Below are positions 25,333 through 34,417 of a DNA stretch of 64,000 nt, piece after piece. A program made the translations under genes and the position numbers. How positions within the stretch are numbered: the first letter of the stretch is position 1; each line of letters begins with the position of its first letter. Below the pieces are notes generated by a model. It was not told the origin of the DNA, ran no database searches, and worked only from the letters and a program-made list of their open reading frames with translations. The DNA lies in NCBI GenBank assembly GCA_021325025.1, contig JAJPHZ010000039.1, positions 124,001 through 188,000 on the forward strand, given 5' to 3'. This DNA is from Pseudomonadota bacterium (GTDB lineage: Bacteria; Desulfobacterota; Binatia; Binatales; Binataceae).

Positions 25333-27630
25333 ATGAAGGATCACTACGAGGCGATCGTTATCGGTACGGGGTTCGGCGGTGCGGTTGCGGCCTGCCGGCT
25401 GGCGCAGGCCGGCATCAAAGTGGGGGTCTTTGAGCGCGGCCGCCGCTACCCGCCCGCTGCCTTTCCGCGCGGTCTCAAAGACGCGCTCGGCGGATGGGTC
25501 TGGCAGGTGGGGCGCGGCCTGTTCGACATCCGAATCTTAAGCGAGATGACGGCGATTGCGGCGGCGGGCTACGGCGGCGGCTCGCTGGTGTACGCCAACG
25601 TGCAGATGCGCCCGCCGCGCGAGGTGTTCGCCAGCGGATGGCCGCCGGGCTACAGCCTGGAAGAACTGGCCGACTATTACGACCTGGTCGCCTACATGCT
25701 CGAGGTCAAGCCGATCAGTGCTGCGCCGGGGCCCCCGCCCAAGACCGTGCTGATGAAGCAAGCGGCCGCGCGGTGCGGCCGCGCGCAACAGTTTTTCTAT
25801 CCCAACCTCGCAATCAACTTCGGCCCCGCGGGCGAAAACCGCTTCGGTGCGCATCAGGAGAGCTGCAATTTCTGCGGCGAATGCATCATCGGCTGTCCCA
25901 ACGCGGCCAAAAACACGCTCGATTTGAACTACCTTAAGGTGGCGGAGGACCGCGGCGCCGACATCAACACCGATTGCGAAGTTATCAGAATCGAGCCGCT
26001 GGACAGCGGCGGTTACACAGTAACCGTCCGCGACCATGAACACGATATGGAAACGGCAAGCGCGGCTCGTTACGTCTTCCTCTGCGCGGGCAGCATCAAC
26101 AGCACCCAACTGCTCCTGCGATGCCGTGACCATTACAAATCATTGCCGAAGCTCAACGCCATGTTGGGGCATCGCTACTCCGGCAATGGCGACTTCCTTT
26201 CATTCGCCTTCGACACCGCCTCCGCATTCGAACCCGGCAACGGCCCGACCATCACCAGCGCCGTCGTGTACGATCGCCACAACCAGCAGCCCGCTTGGTT
26301 CGTGCTGGAGGAAGGCGGCTTTCCCAAAGAGCTGGCCGCGCTGGTCCAGTTGCTTCATCCGCGGGCGGGACTTCTTGAGGAAGCAGACCGGATTGGGTTG
26401 CTGAAGCAGGCGCACGAAGCGCTGACGCATCGGGCCGCGGTGGCGCCTGGCGCGGTTGGTGAGCGCGGGTTTGGCGACGCAGATCGAACCGCGGTGTTCC
26501 TGGAGATGGGCCGCGATCGCGCCAACGGAGTGATCCGGCTCAATGCTCCGGCCTCCGATATTTTCATCGACTGGGATGTCGCCTCCAACCTGCCCTTGTA
26601 CGACACGGAGACGGAATTGAGCGCTGACTTCGCGAAAAGCCTGGGCGGGCATCTGGCCCTCAATCCGTTGTGGAAGACGCTGCGGGTTCCGGTTTCGGTG
26701 CACAACCTTGGCGGATGCCCGATGGGTGCCGTGGAAGGAGAGGGCGTCGTCGATCCGTTCGGCGAGGTATTCGAATATCCGGGGCTCTACGTGCTGGACG
26801 GTTCGATATTGCCGGCCGCAACCGGGGCCAATCCGTCGCACACCATCGCGGCGGTCGCGGAACGGAACGTCGAGGCGGCGATCAGAAAGATCCGCAACGA
26901 AGCTAAGTGGCGTGCGCCGGAGATGGATGCTGCATTACAGCATCGAGCGCACGAACCGCTTTTTGATGTCGTGGTGCCCGCGGGCGGGACCGCGCTGCCG
27001 AGCACGCCGCCCGTGGTGTTGAGCTTTACCGAGACCTTGAACGGCTTCGTCTCGTTTGGGGCTGCGGCTGTAGATTACGCGGCCGCGGCACGCGAGGGCC
27101 GCAAGGCGGGTACGAGCGCCTCGATGACCCTGACCATCACGACTCCGACGCTGGACTCGTTTCTGATCGACAAGCGCCATGCGGCCTCGGCCAAGGGCAC
27201 GGTAAAAGTCGCGGGGCTTACCCCTGCCGAAGGCGCCGCCGTGCGCAACGGCGTCTTCAACCTGTTCGTGGCCGGGCGCGAGGGCGACTTTTACCGCCGC
27301 CGCATGCTCTACCATCTTCCGTTTCGCGGCGCCGACGGCGCCGATTACGTGCTCGACGGCTTCAAGGATATCCGCGACCACGGCGGCTTCGACGTGTGGA
27401 GCGCGACCACCACGCTTTATACTTCAGTGCGCGCCGCTGGCGGCGGGGTGGTCGCGCGCGGAATCATCCGCATCGGCCTGGCCGACTTCGTGAAGCAACT
27501 TACGACATTCAGGATATCGGGAACCCGCAGCCTGTGGGTCAAAACCTCGGGCATGGTCCGATTCTTCCGCCTGTTCCTCGGAACCTTGTTCGACGTGTTC
27601 ATCAGACCTGCGATGCCGGGAGCAGTCTGA
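25333..27630 (+). CDS. GMC-family oxidoreductase (cholesterol-oxidase-like) with C-terminal extension
   Basis: 765-residue FAD enzyme. Residues 8-16 are the FAD-binding glycine loop (VIGTGFGGA), and GYGGGSLVYANVQMRP follows around residue 78. A cysteine-rich segment at 178-188 (CNFCGECIIGC) is seen in cholesterol-oxidase-like GMC proteins. The C-terminal FAD/substrate segment is NLGGCPMG ... ATGANPSHTIAAVAE, ending near residue 520. The remaining 240 residues form an extra beta-rich domain. Related large proteins carry this extension followed by an alpha/beta hydrolase in one chain; here the hydrolase is a separate gene 11 bp downstream. It probably oxidises a hydrophobic alcohol or sterol-like compound; the substrate is inference. 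Confidence 0.87.
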   Translation: MKDHYEAIVIGTGFGGAVAACRLAQAGIKVGVFERGRRYPPAAFPRGLKDALGGWVWQVGRGLFDIRILSEMTAIAAAGYGGGSLVYANVQMRPPREVFASGWPPGYSLEELADYYDLVAYMLEVKPISAAPGPPPKTVLMKQAAARCGRAQQFFYPNLAINFGPAGENRFGAHQESCNFCGECIIGCPNAAKNTLDLNYLKVAEDRGADINTDCEVIRIEPLDSGGYTVTVRDHEHDMETASAARYVFLCAGSINSTQLLLRCRDHYKSLPKLNAMLGHRYSGNGDFLSFAFDTASAFEPGNGPTITSAVVYDRHNQQPAWFVLEEGGFPKELAALVQLLHPRAGLLEEADRIGLLKQAHEALTHRAAVAPGAVGERGFGDADRTAVFLEMGRDRANGVIRLNAPASDIFIDWDVASNLPLYDTETELSADFAKSLGGHLALNPLWKTLRVPVSVHNLGGCPMGAVEGEGVVDPFGEVFEYPGLYVLDGSILPAATGANPSHTIAAVAERNVEAAIRKIRNEAKWRAPEMDAALQHRAHEPLFDVVVPAGGTALPSTPPVVLSFTETLNGFVSFGAAAVDYAAAAREGRKAGTSASMTLTITTPTLDSFLIDKRHAASAKGTVKVAGLTPAEGAAVRNGVFNLFVAGREGDFYRRRMLYHLPFRGADGADYVLDGFKDIRDHGGFDVWSATTTLYTSVRAAGGGVVARGIIRIGLADFVKQLTTFRISGTRSLWVKTSGMVRFFRLFLGTLFDVFIRPAMPGAV

Positions 27631-27641
27631 AGTCATCGGCC

Positions 27642-28688
27642 ATGAAGCTGCCGCAACCGGAAACGATTGGCTTCACTACGCCGGACAACGTCGATTTGCT
27701 GTTGACCCGCTACAAGGGCGGTGAGAAGGGCCCCGTGATGGTAGTGCACGGGGTAAGCGTGTGGAGCGGGATGTTCCGGATTACGACCGTGCGCGAGAAT
27801 TTCGCCGAGTTCCTGGTCCGGCATGGCTACGACGTGTGGTTGCTGGACTGGCGCGCCAGTATCCACTTGCCGATGCGCCAGTTCACCCTGGACGATGCGG
27901 CTGCCAATGACTTTCCCGCCGCCGTCGAATCTATCCTGTCGCGCACCGGTGCGGCGAGCGTGCAGGCGGTGGTCCATTGCGTGGGCTCGATGGCGTTTTT
28001 CATGTCGATGGCGCAGGGGTTGCTGCCGCAGGTCAGGTGCGTGGCGGTCTCGCAGGTCGCGATGCATCCGGTGGTGGGGACGCTCATGCGCATTAAGGCG
28101 GGGCTGCGGCTAGCGTCGGCGATCGGAGCGCTGGGCATGACGCACGTCTCGCCGCTGCCCGACCCGGACTATCGGATGCTTAACGCCGCGCTGCGGCTGT
28201 ACGCCAACACGCTGCACCATGAATGCGCCAGCACCGCGTGTCATCGGATGACCTTCATGTACGGCCACATGTATCCGCATCGCAGCGTCAACGTCGATAC
28301 GCACGAGGATATCCCGCAGCAATACGGCCCCTGCAACATCACCACGCTGAAGCATCTGCAGCAGGTGACGATCCGGGGCCATCTGGCCAAGTTCGACTAC
28401 GGCGCGCAGGGCAATCGCGCCCGCTACGGGTCGCTGACGCCGCCCAGCTACCTGGACGGAGCGGCGCATTTCCGCCGTCCGATCACGCTGGTTTCCGGGG
28501 CGGCCAACCAGGTCTTTGTACCGGAATCCACCCGCCGCACGCTGCGATGGCTGTGCGAGAGCAACGGCCCCCAATTCTATACGCGCAGGGTAATCCGCGG
28601 TTTCGGTCATTTCGACAATTTCGTCGGCGCGCGCGCCGACCGGTTCTGCTATCCGGCGTTCTGGGAGCAACTGGAGAAGTGTCCGTGA
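27642..28688 (+). CDS. Alpha/beta hydrolase paired with GMC oxidoreductase
   Basis: 348-residue alpha/beta-hydrolase-fold protein. Features are VMVVHGVSVWSGMF (oxyanion region), YDVWLLDWRASI, a nucleophile-region VVHCVGSMAF in which Cys replaces the residue before GS (H-C-V-G-S rather than G-x-S-x-G), and a final GFGHFDNFVG with the catalytic His. The serine nucleophile elbow is therefore unusual and the true nucleophile may be Cys. ATG 27642 follows the GMC stop by 11 bp, so the pair is co-transcribed. Homologous fusions exist with the same order, suggesting the two act on one substrate, for example an ester or lactone produced after oxidation. Confidence 0.82.
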   Translation: MKLPQPETIGFTTPDNVDLLLTRYKGGEKGPVMVVHGVSVWSGMFRITTVRENFAEFLVRHGYDVWLLDWRASIHLPMRQFTLDDAAANDFPAAVESILSRTGAASVQAVVHCVGSMAFFMSMAQGLLPQVRCVAVSQVAMHPVVGTLMRIKAGLRLASAIGALGMTHVSPLPDPDYRMLNAALRLYANTLHHECASTACHRMTFMYGHMYPHRSVNVDTHEDIPQQYGPCNITTLKHLQQVTIRGHLAKFDYGAQGNRARYGSLTPPSYLDGAAHFRRPITLVSGAANQVFVPESTRRTLRWLCESNGPQFYTRRVIRGFGHFDNFVGARADRFCYPAFWEQLEKCP

Positions 28689-28748
28689 GCGTTGCGGTTG
28701 TGGACCGCAAGTAGCCGACGGCCCCGCGGGCCCGGCGTCGTCCGGTCG

Positions 28749-28768
28749 GGGCGGTTCAGGAACCGCCC
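28749..28768 (+). terminator. 9-bp perfect hairpin after the hydrolase gene
   Basis: GGGCGGTTC (28749-28757) and GAACCGCCC (28760-28768) pair perfectly around AG, 60 bp after the hydrolase stop. There is no T-run, so it is either a Rho-assisted terminator or a stabilising stem. Confidence 0.45.
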
Positions 28769-28834
28769 TGATGGACAAACCCAATCTTCACGGCGGCGTT
28801 CGATTCCTCGGCAAAAACGCGATCGGAGCGGGTT

Positions 28835-28877
28835 TCTCACGATTTTGTGAGAAAGATTGTTACGCCCTGTGTCATCG
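28835..28877 (+). promoter_or_regulatory. Palindrome-containing element upstream of the S53 peptidase
   Basis: TCTCAC-GATTTT-GTGAGA at 28835-28852 is a perfect 6-bp inverted repeat 67 bp before the peptidase start. The 43-bp block containing it is repeated in diverged form (about 28 of 36 aligned bases) at 30890-30934, upstream of a small secreted ORF. It may be an operator shared by both genes. Confidence 0.4.
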
Positions 28878-28919
28878 AAGGCGCACGATTTACCGCGCCG
28901 TCGAGGCAGAGGGAGAGTC

Positions 28920-30518
28920 ATGGCAGCGGTCAGATATTCGGTGGCGGGCAGTGTGCGAAAGCCGATGGCAAATTCGCGCTCGGTGGGTGCCGCCGACCCG
29001 CGGGAGCGCACGGAAGTTACCGTTGTGGTCCATCCCAAGGCAAAAGAGGGGGTCAGGCAGCAGGTCCAGGCGATGATCGAACGCCGGGCCCAGGGACGCC
29101 TGTCGCCGGAAGAGGAGCGCCGGGCGCGCAACAACTTCCGTGCGCTCCATGATGCCGACCCGCAGGACCTGGAGCGGGTGGAACAGTTCGCGCGCCAACA
29201 CGGTCTGAGCGTGGTGGAGAAAAACGCCGCGCGCCGCGCAGTGGTGCTGTGCGGCACGGTCAAGGATTTCAGCGAGGCCTTCGGCGTGACCCTGGAGCGT
29301 TACGAGTACGAAGGCGGCACCTACCGCGGACGCGTCGGTGCGGTTCAGATTCCCGCCGAACTCAAGGAGGTAGTGGCGGGCGTCTTTGGCCTGGACGATC
29401 GCCCGCAGGTCAAGCCCCATCTGCGCCATCGGGGCCATCGCGGCAACGTGCAATGGCACGACAGTGCGGCGATTTCAAGCGTGTTTACGCCCGCGGAACT
29501 GGCCAAAATCTACAACTTTCCCGACGGCGGCGACGGCAGCGGACAATGCATCGGGATTATCGAATTCGGCGGCGGCTTTCGTCCCACGGACCTCGCCCGC
29601 TACTTCGACGAACTGCATCTGCACAGGCCTGAGATAGTCGCGGTTTCGGTCGATCACGCGCGCAACCATCCCACCGGCGACGCCAACGGTCCCGACGGCG
29701 AAGTGATGCTCGACATCGAAGTCGCGGGCGCGGTGGCGCCCAAGGCCAAAGTGGTGGTGTATTTTGCGCCCAACACCGATCGCGGCTTTATCGACGCGGT
29801 CACCACCGCGATTCACGATCAGGTCAACCGGCCCTCGGTCATCTCGATTAGCTGGGGCGGTCCGGAAGCCAACTGGACGCAGCAGGCGATGAGAGTGCTC
29901 GATGACGCGTTCCAGGCCGCGGCGGCGTTGGGTGTGACGGTCTGCTGCGCCGCGGGCGACAACGGCTCGAGCGACGGGATGGGCGACGGCGCGTCGCACG
30001 TCGACTTCCCGGCCTCCAGTCCCTACGTGCTGGCTTGCGGCGGCACGCGGCTGGCGGCGGCGTCCAACGCCATCGTCGAGGAAACCGTGTGGAACGAATT
30101 GCCCAACGAAGGCGCCACTGGCGGCGGCGTCAGCGCGGTGTTCGAGTTGCCGCGATGGCAGAAGGGGCTGAAGCTGACGTTGCATTCGGGTCAGCGCATG
30201 GCGCTGCGCAACCGCGGCGTGCCCGACGTGGCCGGCGACGCCGACCCGGTTACCGGATATCGGGTGCGGGTGGACGGCGGCGACACGGTAATCGGTGGGA
30301 CCAGCGCGGTCGCGCCGCTGTGGGCGGGGCTGATCGCGTGCATCAACCAGCTCAAGGGGCACAACGTCGGCCTGATCAATCCCGCCATCTACGCCCATCC
30401 CGAGGCTTTCAACGACGTGCAGCGCGGCAATAACGGCGCCTATTCGGCCGATCTCAACTGGGATGCCTGTACCGGTTTGGGCACTCCCAATGGCAAGGCG
30501 CTGCTGGCGATTTTATGA
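28920..30518 (+). CDS. S53 family peptidase (sedolisin/kumamolisin-like)
   Basis: 532-residue serine-carboxyl peptidase active at acid pH in known relatives. Residues about 15-165 form the pro-kumamolisin activation domain (VTVVVHPK ... VLCGTVKDFSEAFGVTLERYEYEGGTYRGRVGAVQIP). The catalytic domain carries Glu261 and Asp265 (DGEVMLDIE), oxyanion Asp347 (CAAGDNGSSDG) and nucleophile Ser462 in GGTSAVAP. The calcium-site region NDVQRGNNGAY ... WDACTGLGTPNG closes the protein. No hydrophobic signal peptide is visible, so it may be exported by another route or act after lysis. ATG 28920 has GGAGAG just upstream. A palindromic element lies in the upstream region. Confidence 0.92.
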   Translation: MAAVRYSVAGSVRKPMANSRSVGAADPRERTEVTVVVHPKAKEGVRQQVQAMIERRAQGRLSPEEERRARNNFRALHDADPQDLERVEQFARQHGLSVVEKNAARRAVVLCGTVKDFSEAFGVTLERYEYEGGTYRGRVGAVQIPAELKEVVAGVFGLDDRPQVKPHLRHRGHRGNVQWHDSAAISSVFTPAELAKIYNFPDGGDGSGQCIGIIEFGGGFRPTDLARYFDELHLHRPEIVAVSVDHARNHPTGDANGPDGEVMLDIEVAGAVAPKAKVVVYFAPNTDRGFIDAVTTAIHDQVNRPSVISISWGGPEANWTQQAMRVLDDAFQAAAALGVTVCCAAGDNGSSDGMGDGASHVDFPASSPYVLACGGTRLAAASNAIVEETVWNELPNEGATGGGVSAVFELPRWQKGLKLTLHSGQRMALRNRGVPDVAGDADPVTGYRVRVDGGDTVIGGTSAVAPLWAGLIACINQLKGHNVGLINPAIYAHPEAFNDVQRGNNGAYSADLNWDACTGLGTPNGKALLAIL

Positions 30519-30585
30519 AACTCCATCCTGCCGCCTCCGTCGCAAGGCTAGCCGCAAACCACGCCTGGACCTGCGGCTGACCGGA

Positions 30586-30617
30586 GCGGGCCGCCGGACT
30601 GCCACCCGGCGGCCCGC
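30586..30617 (+). terminator. 12-bp hairpin after the S53 peptidase
   Basis: GCGGGCCGCCGG (30586-30597) and CCGGCGGCCCGC (30606-30617) form a perfect 12-bp stem with an 8-nt loop, 68 bp after the peptidase stop. No U-tract follows, so function as an intrinsic terminator is plausible but unproved. Confidence 0.5.
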
Positions 30618-30991
30618 CATCTCGGTTAGGGGCAAGCTGCGGCTGAACCTTCCAAGGGAAAAGCGGCGAAGCGGGCGTCCCTGCCCGCCCTCAAGCTGCG
30701 AGCATTTGCTGCTGGCGCCACGTAATTTTTGGCGATGGCGCAAGCGACCTCGCTTGCGCGTGGTGGACCGGCAGGGACACCTGTCCCACTGATTCAGGTG
30801 CCCTTTTCCGAGCTCTCCGAAAGCCCACGGAGGCCTTTAGCTTCTGTTGCGACCGCGTTGGAATGCTAGGTTTTGCTGGTTCCGCCCGGTCTCACGTTTT
30901 TGTACGAGGGATAGTCACGCCTTGTTGTTATCCGCGCATGGCGCCGCTGCAAGGTGCAGTTGTCGCGCGCGGTGAATGGCGGAGCACAACG

Positions 30992-31165
30992 ATGCGGATC
31001 GGCGGCCGGTTTCCACTTTGTTCCAGCACGGCCCTAAAGTGGCTCATCATTGGAGCGGCGTTTTTGAGCGCCGCGGCCTCGTTTTACGCTCCACCGCCGG
31101 GATTCGGACCTCGGTCGAAGGCGGCACCTGCCTGTGCGGTGGGTGCGACGGGCATCAGAGGCTAG
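30992..31165 (+). CDS. Possible 57-residue secreted or membrane peptide
   Basis: A short ORF with GGAG seven bases before ATG 30992. Residues 14-35 form one hydrophobic stretch (ALKWLIIGAAFLSAAASFYA) followed by a Pro/Gly/Ala tail with one Cys, fitting a signal peptide or single membrane anchor. No family is recognised. Support comes from the ribosome site and from an upstream block resembling the region ahead of the S53 peptidase. It could equally be chance. Confidence 0.33.
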   Translation: MRIGGRFPLCSSTALKWLIIGAAFLSAAASFYAPPPGFGPRSKAAPACAVGATGIRG

Positions 31166-31171
31166 CGGACG

Positions 31172-32305
31172 CTAATCCAGCGTCTTGCGGAAGCGCGCAG
31201 CCGCGGCGGACAGCGTGAGCAGAGCGAAGACGGCCATGCCGACAAATTGCGGCCACAGCAGGTCGAAGTCCAGCCCCTTGAGAAACGTCGCCCGCAGCAC
31301 CACCAGGTAATAACGCAGCGGATCCAGGTAGGTCAGCCATTGCAGCACCGGCGGCATCGAACTGATGGGAAAACCGAAGCCCGACAACGTGATGGCCGGC
31401 TGAACGAAGAAAAACGACACCACCATCGCCTGCTGTTGAGTGTTGGACAGCGTCGAAATCAGCAGCCCGATGCCGAGCACACCGGCGATGAACAGCAGCG
31501 AGCCCGCCAGCAGCAGCGCGATACTGCCCCGCAGCGGTACCTCGAACCACATCACTCCGACCAGCGAGATGATCAGCAGTTCGAACAGCGCGATCATCAG
31601 GTACGGGATGGTCTTGCCCAGGATGAATTCCAGCGGGCGGATGGGCGTGACCATGATCTGTTCCAGGGTGCCGATTTCATGTTCGCGCACGATCGAAAAC
31701 GCGGTCAGCGTCATCACCATCACCATCAGCACCGACCCGATGGTGCCGGGCACGAAGAACAGCTTGTCCTCGAGGTTCTTGTTGAACCACGGCCGCTCGT
31801 CGAGCATCACCTGCGGCACGCGTTGGGAGGCCAGCGGCGCGATGCGGTTTAAATAATCGCGCTGATAATCCTGCTGATAGCGTTGGGTAATCTGGTTGAT
31901 GTAGCCCAGCGCGATGAGCGCCGTGTTGGAGTCGGTACCGTCGAGCACGACCTGCAGCGAGGCGTCCTCGCGTTTGCGGATTTCCTCGGCGAAACCGGGC
32001 AGGATGCGAATCGCCAGCGTGATGCGGCCGCGGTCGATCAGGTCGTTGATGCGGGCGCCGTTGCCTGATTCCTGTGTGATCTTGAAATAGCCGCTTGAAG
32101 CGAAGCGTGAGATGAGTTCGCGGCTTTCCTGGCTATGGTCCTGATCGAAGACCGCGGTGGGAACGTTGTGCACGTCGAAGGTGGCGGCATAGCCGAAGAC
32201 GATGATCTGGATGATGGGCGGGACGATCAGGGAGAAGCGGGTGCGCGGGTCGCGCCATACCTGGAAGAATTCCTTGACCACGAACTGCCAGATGCGCGCC
32301 AACAT
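31172..32305 (-). CDS. ABC-2 type transporter permease (YbhR-like)
   Basis: 377-residue inner-membrane permease of the ABC-2 family (PF12698-type). One helix occurs near residues 20-40, then a large periplasmic domain (about 45-170, containing FDQDHSQESRELISRFASSGYF), then five C-terminal helices including the EIGTLEQIMVTPIRPLEFILGKTIPY intracellular loop. It ends the five-gene minus-strand exporter operon and starts 10 bp after the paralogous permease stop. The two permeases should form a heterodimeric channel for a drug- or envelope-component exporter like E. coli YbhGFSR. Confidence 0.88.
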   Translation of the reverse strand: MLARIWQFVVKEFFQVWRDPRTRFSLIVPPIIQIIVFGYAATFDVHNVPTAVFDQDHSQESRELISRFASSGYFKITQESGNGARINDLIDRGRITLAIRILPGFAEEIRKREDASLQVVLDGTDSNTALIALGYINQITQRYQQDYQRDYLNRIAPLASQRVPQVMLDERPWFNKNLEDKLFFVPGTIGSVLMVMVMTLTAFSIVREHEIGTLEQIMVTPIRPLEFILGKTIPYLMIALFELLIISLVGVMWFEVPLRGSIALLLAGSLLFIAGVLGIGLLISTLSNTQQQAMVVSFFFVQPAITLSGFGFPISSMPPVLQWLTYLDPLRYYLVVLRATFLKGLDFDLLWPQFVGMAVFALLTLSAAAARFRKTLD

Positions 32306-32315
32306 GAAGGGCCTC

Positions 32316-33449
32316 TCAATCCAGGGTCTTCTTAAAGCCGCGCACCGCGCCGACCCCGACCGCGGCGGCGAACAGCGCCATCGCTAGCATCGGGGCGAAC
32401 AGCGGCTCGATGCCGGTGCCCTTAAGGAACACCGCCTTGAGAATGGTGACGTAGTAGCGGGCCGGAAAGATGCGCGTCACGGCGCGCACCGCGATCGGCA
32501 TCTGGTCGATGGGGAAGGCGAAACCCGAGAGCAGGAAGGCCGGCAAAAAGGTAGTGAGCAGCGCGAACTGGCTGGCCGCCAGTTGAGTCCTGGACAGCGC
32601 CGAAATCAAAAAGCCCAGCAGCAGGACGCCGATCAGAAAGACCGCGGAGGAGACGAACAGTGTCATAACGCTGCCGCGGAAGGGCACTTCGAACCACCAC
32701 CCCGAGATGGCGGCGCAGGTGGCCGCGTCGGTCATCCCGATCACAAAGTAGGGAATCAATTTGCCCGCGATCACTTCGGCGGCAGTAACCGGGGTGGAGA
32801 CCAGTTGCTCCATCGTGCCGCGCTCCCATTCGCGCGCGATGGTAAGCGAGGTCAGGAAGGTGCCGATCACCGCCATCACCAGCGCCACCACACCCGGCAC
32901 GATGAAATTGCGGCTCTCCAGGTCTTCGTTGAACCAGGTGCGCGCCTGCAGGCCGAGCGACGGGGCGCCCAGCGCCGGGCCCCTGCGCTGCTGGTAGTCG
33001 AGCTGCACGGCGGCGGAAAAACGCGCGACCACCGCCTGCGTGTAGCCGATGATCAGGTTGGCGGTGTTGTTGTCGGTGGCGTCGATTACCGCCTGGACCG
33101 TGGCCGGCCGTCCGGCGTTGAGCAGCTTGGAGAAATACAGCGGTACCACCACGCCCACCGTACACACCCCGCCGTCGACGGCGGTGACCAACTGCCGATA
33201 ATCCCGCGCATCGAGCTTGAGGCTGAAATAACGGTTGGAGACAAAACTCTTGAGCAGGTCCTGGCTTAGCTGGCTGCCTTCGCGGTCGTACACGCACAGC
33301 GGCACGTCGGTCTGATCCAGCGCGATGCCGTAACCCATCAGCGTCATCAGCATGACCGGCATCAGCAGCACCACCGCCAGGCTGCGCCAATCGCGCCGGA
33401 TCTGGATAGACTCCTTGCGCGCCAGGGCGAGCATGCGCCGCCAGTTCAT
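32316..33449 (-). CDS. ABC-2 type transporter permease (YbhS-like)
   Basis: 377-residue paralogue of the next gene with the same layout: helix near residue 25, periplasmic loop to about 175 (VYDREGSQLSQDLLKSF), then helices with the conserved loop WERGTMEQLVSTPVTAAEVIAGKLIPYF. Equal length to its partner suggests a duplicated pair. Its ATG overlaps the stop of the upstream ATPase by four bases (ATGA, 33446-33449), so translation is coupled. It forms the membrane part of the exporter encoded by 31172-36401. Confidence 0.88.
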   Translation of the reverse strand: MNWRRMLALARKESIQIRRDWRSLAVVLLMPVMLMTLMGYGIALDQTDVPLCVYDREGSQLSQDLLKSFVSNRYFSLKLDARDYRQLVTAVDGGVCTVGVVVPLYFSKLLNAGRPATVQAVIDATDNNTANLIIGYTQAVVARFSAAVQLDYQQRRGPALGAPSLGLQARTWFNEDLESRNFIVPGVVALVMAVIGTFLTSLTIAREWERGTMEQLVSTPVTAAEVIAGKLIPYFVIGMTDAATCAAISGWWFEVPFRGSVMTLFVSSAVFLIGVLLLGFLISALSRTQLAASQFALLTTFLPAFLLSGFAFPIDQMPIAVRAVTRIFPARYYVTILKAVFLKGTGIEPLFAPMLAMALFAAAVGVGAVRGFKKTLD

Positions 33450-34414
33450 CGCCCCGCCTCCTGCTCCGAATCGACCGCACGCCCGGTCAGCGCGACGAAC
33501 GCGTCCTCCAGACTGGGCCGGATCACCTCGAGCCGGAGGATCCCGACGCCCGCCGCCGCCATCGCATCGCGCACCGCCACGGCGGCCGTCCGCGCGTCGG
33601 GCACCACCAGATGCAGGCCGTTGCCGAACACCGCGACGTCACGCACCTGTGGCAGCGGCTTTACGGCCTCAATCGCGCGCGGCAGCGAGTCAGCCTCCAG
33701 CACCATCAGGTCGCCCTTGACCGCGCCCAGCTTGAGCTCGCTGGGCGTTCCCAGCGCAATCATCCGGCCGCGCATCAGCAGCGCCAGCCGGTTGCAGTAC
33801 TCGGCCTCGTCCATGTAATGGGTGCTAACGAAGACCGTAACCCCCTCGCTTGCCATCTGCTGAATCAGCTCCCAGAACCGCCGGCGCGACAGCGGATCGA
33901 CGCCCGAAGTAGGCTCGTCCAGGAACACGATCGGCGGGCGATGGAGCAGGGCGCATCCTAGGGCCAGCCGCTGTTTCCATCCACCCGACAGGGTGCGCGT
34001 CATGCTGTCCTCGCGGCCCTCCAGCCCGGCCATGCGCAGCGCCCAGGTGATTCGTTCCTTGAGCAGGGCGCCGGTGACGCTGTACAGGCCGCCGTAAAAG
34101 CGCAGGTTCTCGATCACGGTCAGATCGTTGTAGAGGGAGAACTTCTGCGACATGTAGCCGATGTGCTGGCGCACCGCTTCGGGGTTGGAGGCCACGTCGA
34201 AGCCGGCGACGCGGGCGCGACCGGAGGTCGGCCGCAGCAACCCGCACAGGATTCGGATGGTGGTGGATTTGCCCGAGCCGTTAGGGCCCAGGAAGCCGAA
34301 CACCTCGCCTTTGTAAGCGGCAAACGTGATGCGATCGACAGCGGTGAAGGTGCCGAAGCGTTTGACCAGCTCTTCGACGACCACCGAAGCGTCGTTGGCG
34401 GGCGCGCTTACCAT
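33446..34414 (-). CDS. ABC transporter ATP-binding protein
   Basis: 322-residue ATPase. Walker A is GPNGSGKST at 43-51, signature LSGGW at 142-146 followed by KQRLALGCALL, and Walker B IVFLDEP at 162-168 with GVDPLSRR. The C-terminal 90 residues carry the DUF4162-type extension common to ABC-2 exporter ATPases (LEADSLPRAIEAVKPLPQV). It lies 3 bp after the other ATPase gene and overlaps the permease start. E. coli YbhF contains two such ATPase domains in one chain; here they are two genes. Confidence 0.9.
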   Translation of the reverse strand: MVSAPANDASVVVEELVKRFGTFTAVDRITFAAYKGEVFGFLGPNGSGKSTTIRILCGLLRPTSGRARVAGFDVASNPEAVRQHIGYMSQKFSLYNDLTVIENLRFYGGLYSVTGALLKERITWALRMAGLEGREDSMTRTLSGGWKQRLALGCALLHRPPIVFLDEPTSGVDPLSRRRFWELIQQMASEGVTVFVSTHYMDEAEYCNRLALLMRGRMIALGTPSELKLGAVKGDLMVLEADSLPRAIEAVKPLPQVRDVAVFGNGLHLVVPDARTAAVAVRDAMAAAGVGILRLEVIRPSLEDAFVALTGRAVDSEQEAGR

Positions 34415-34417
34415 CGA

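Larger units (their letters stand above)
30519..31171. other. 653-bp interval, mostly without supported genes
   Basis: Contains a 12-bp terminator-like hairpin, a diverged copy of the element found upstream of the peptidase, and one possible 57-residue ORF at 30992. The remainder has no convincing coding signal; open frames overlapping the peptidase 3' end are shadows. Confidence 0.5.
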
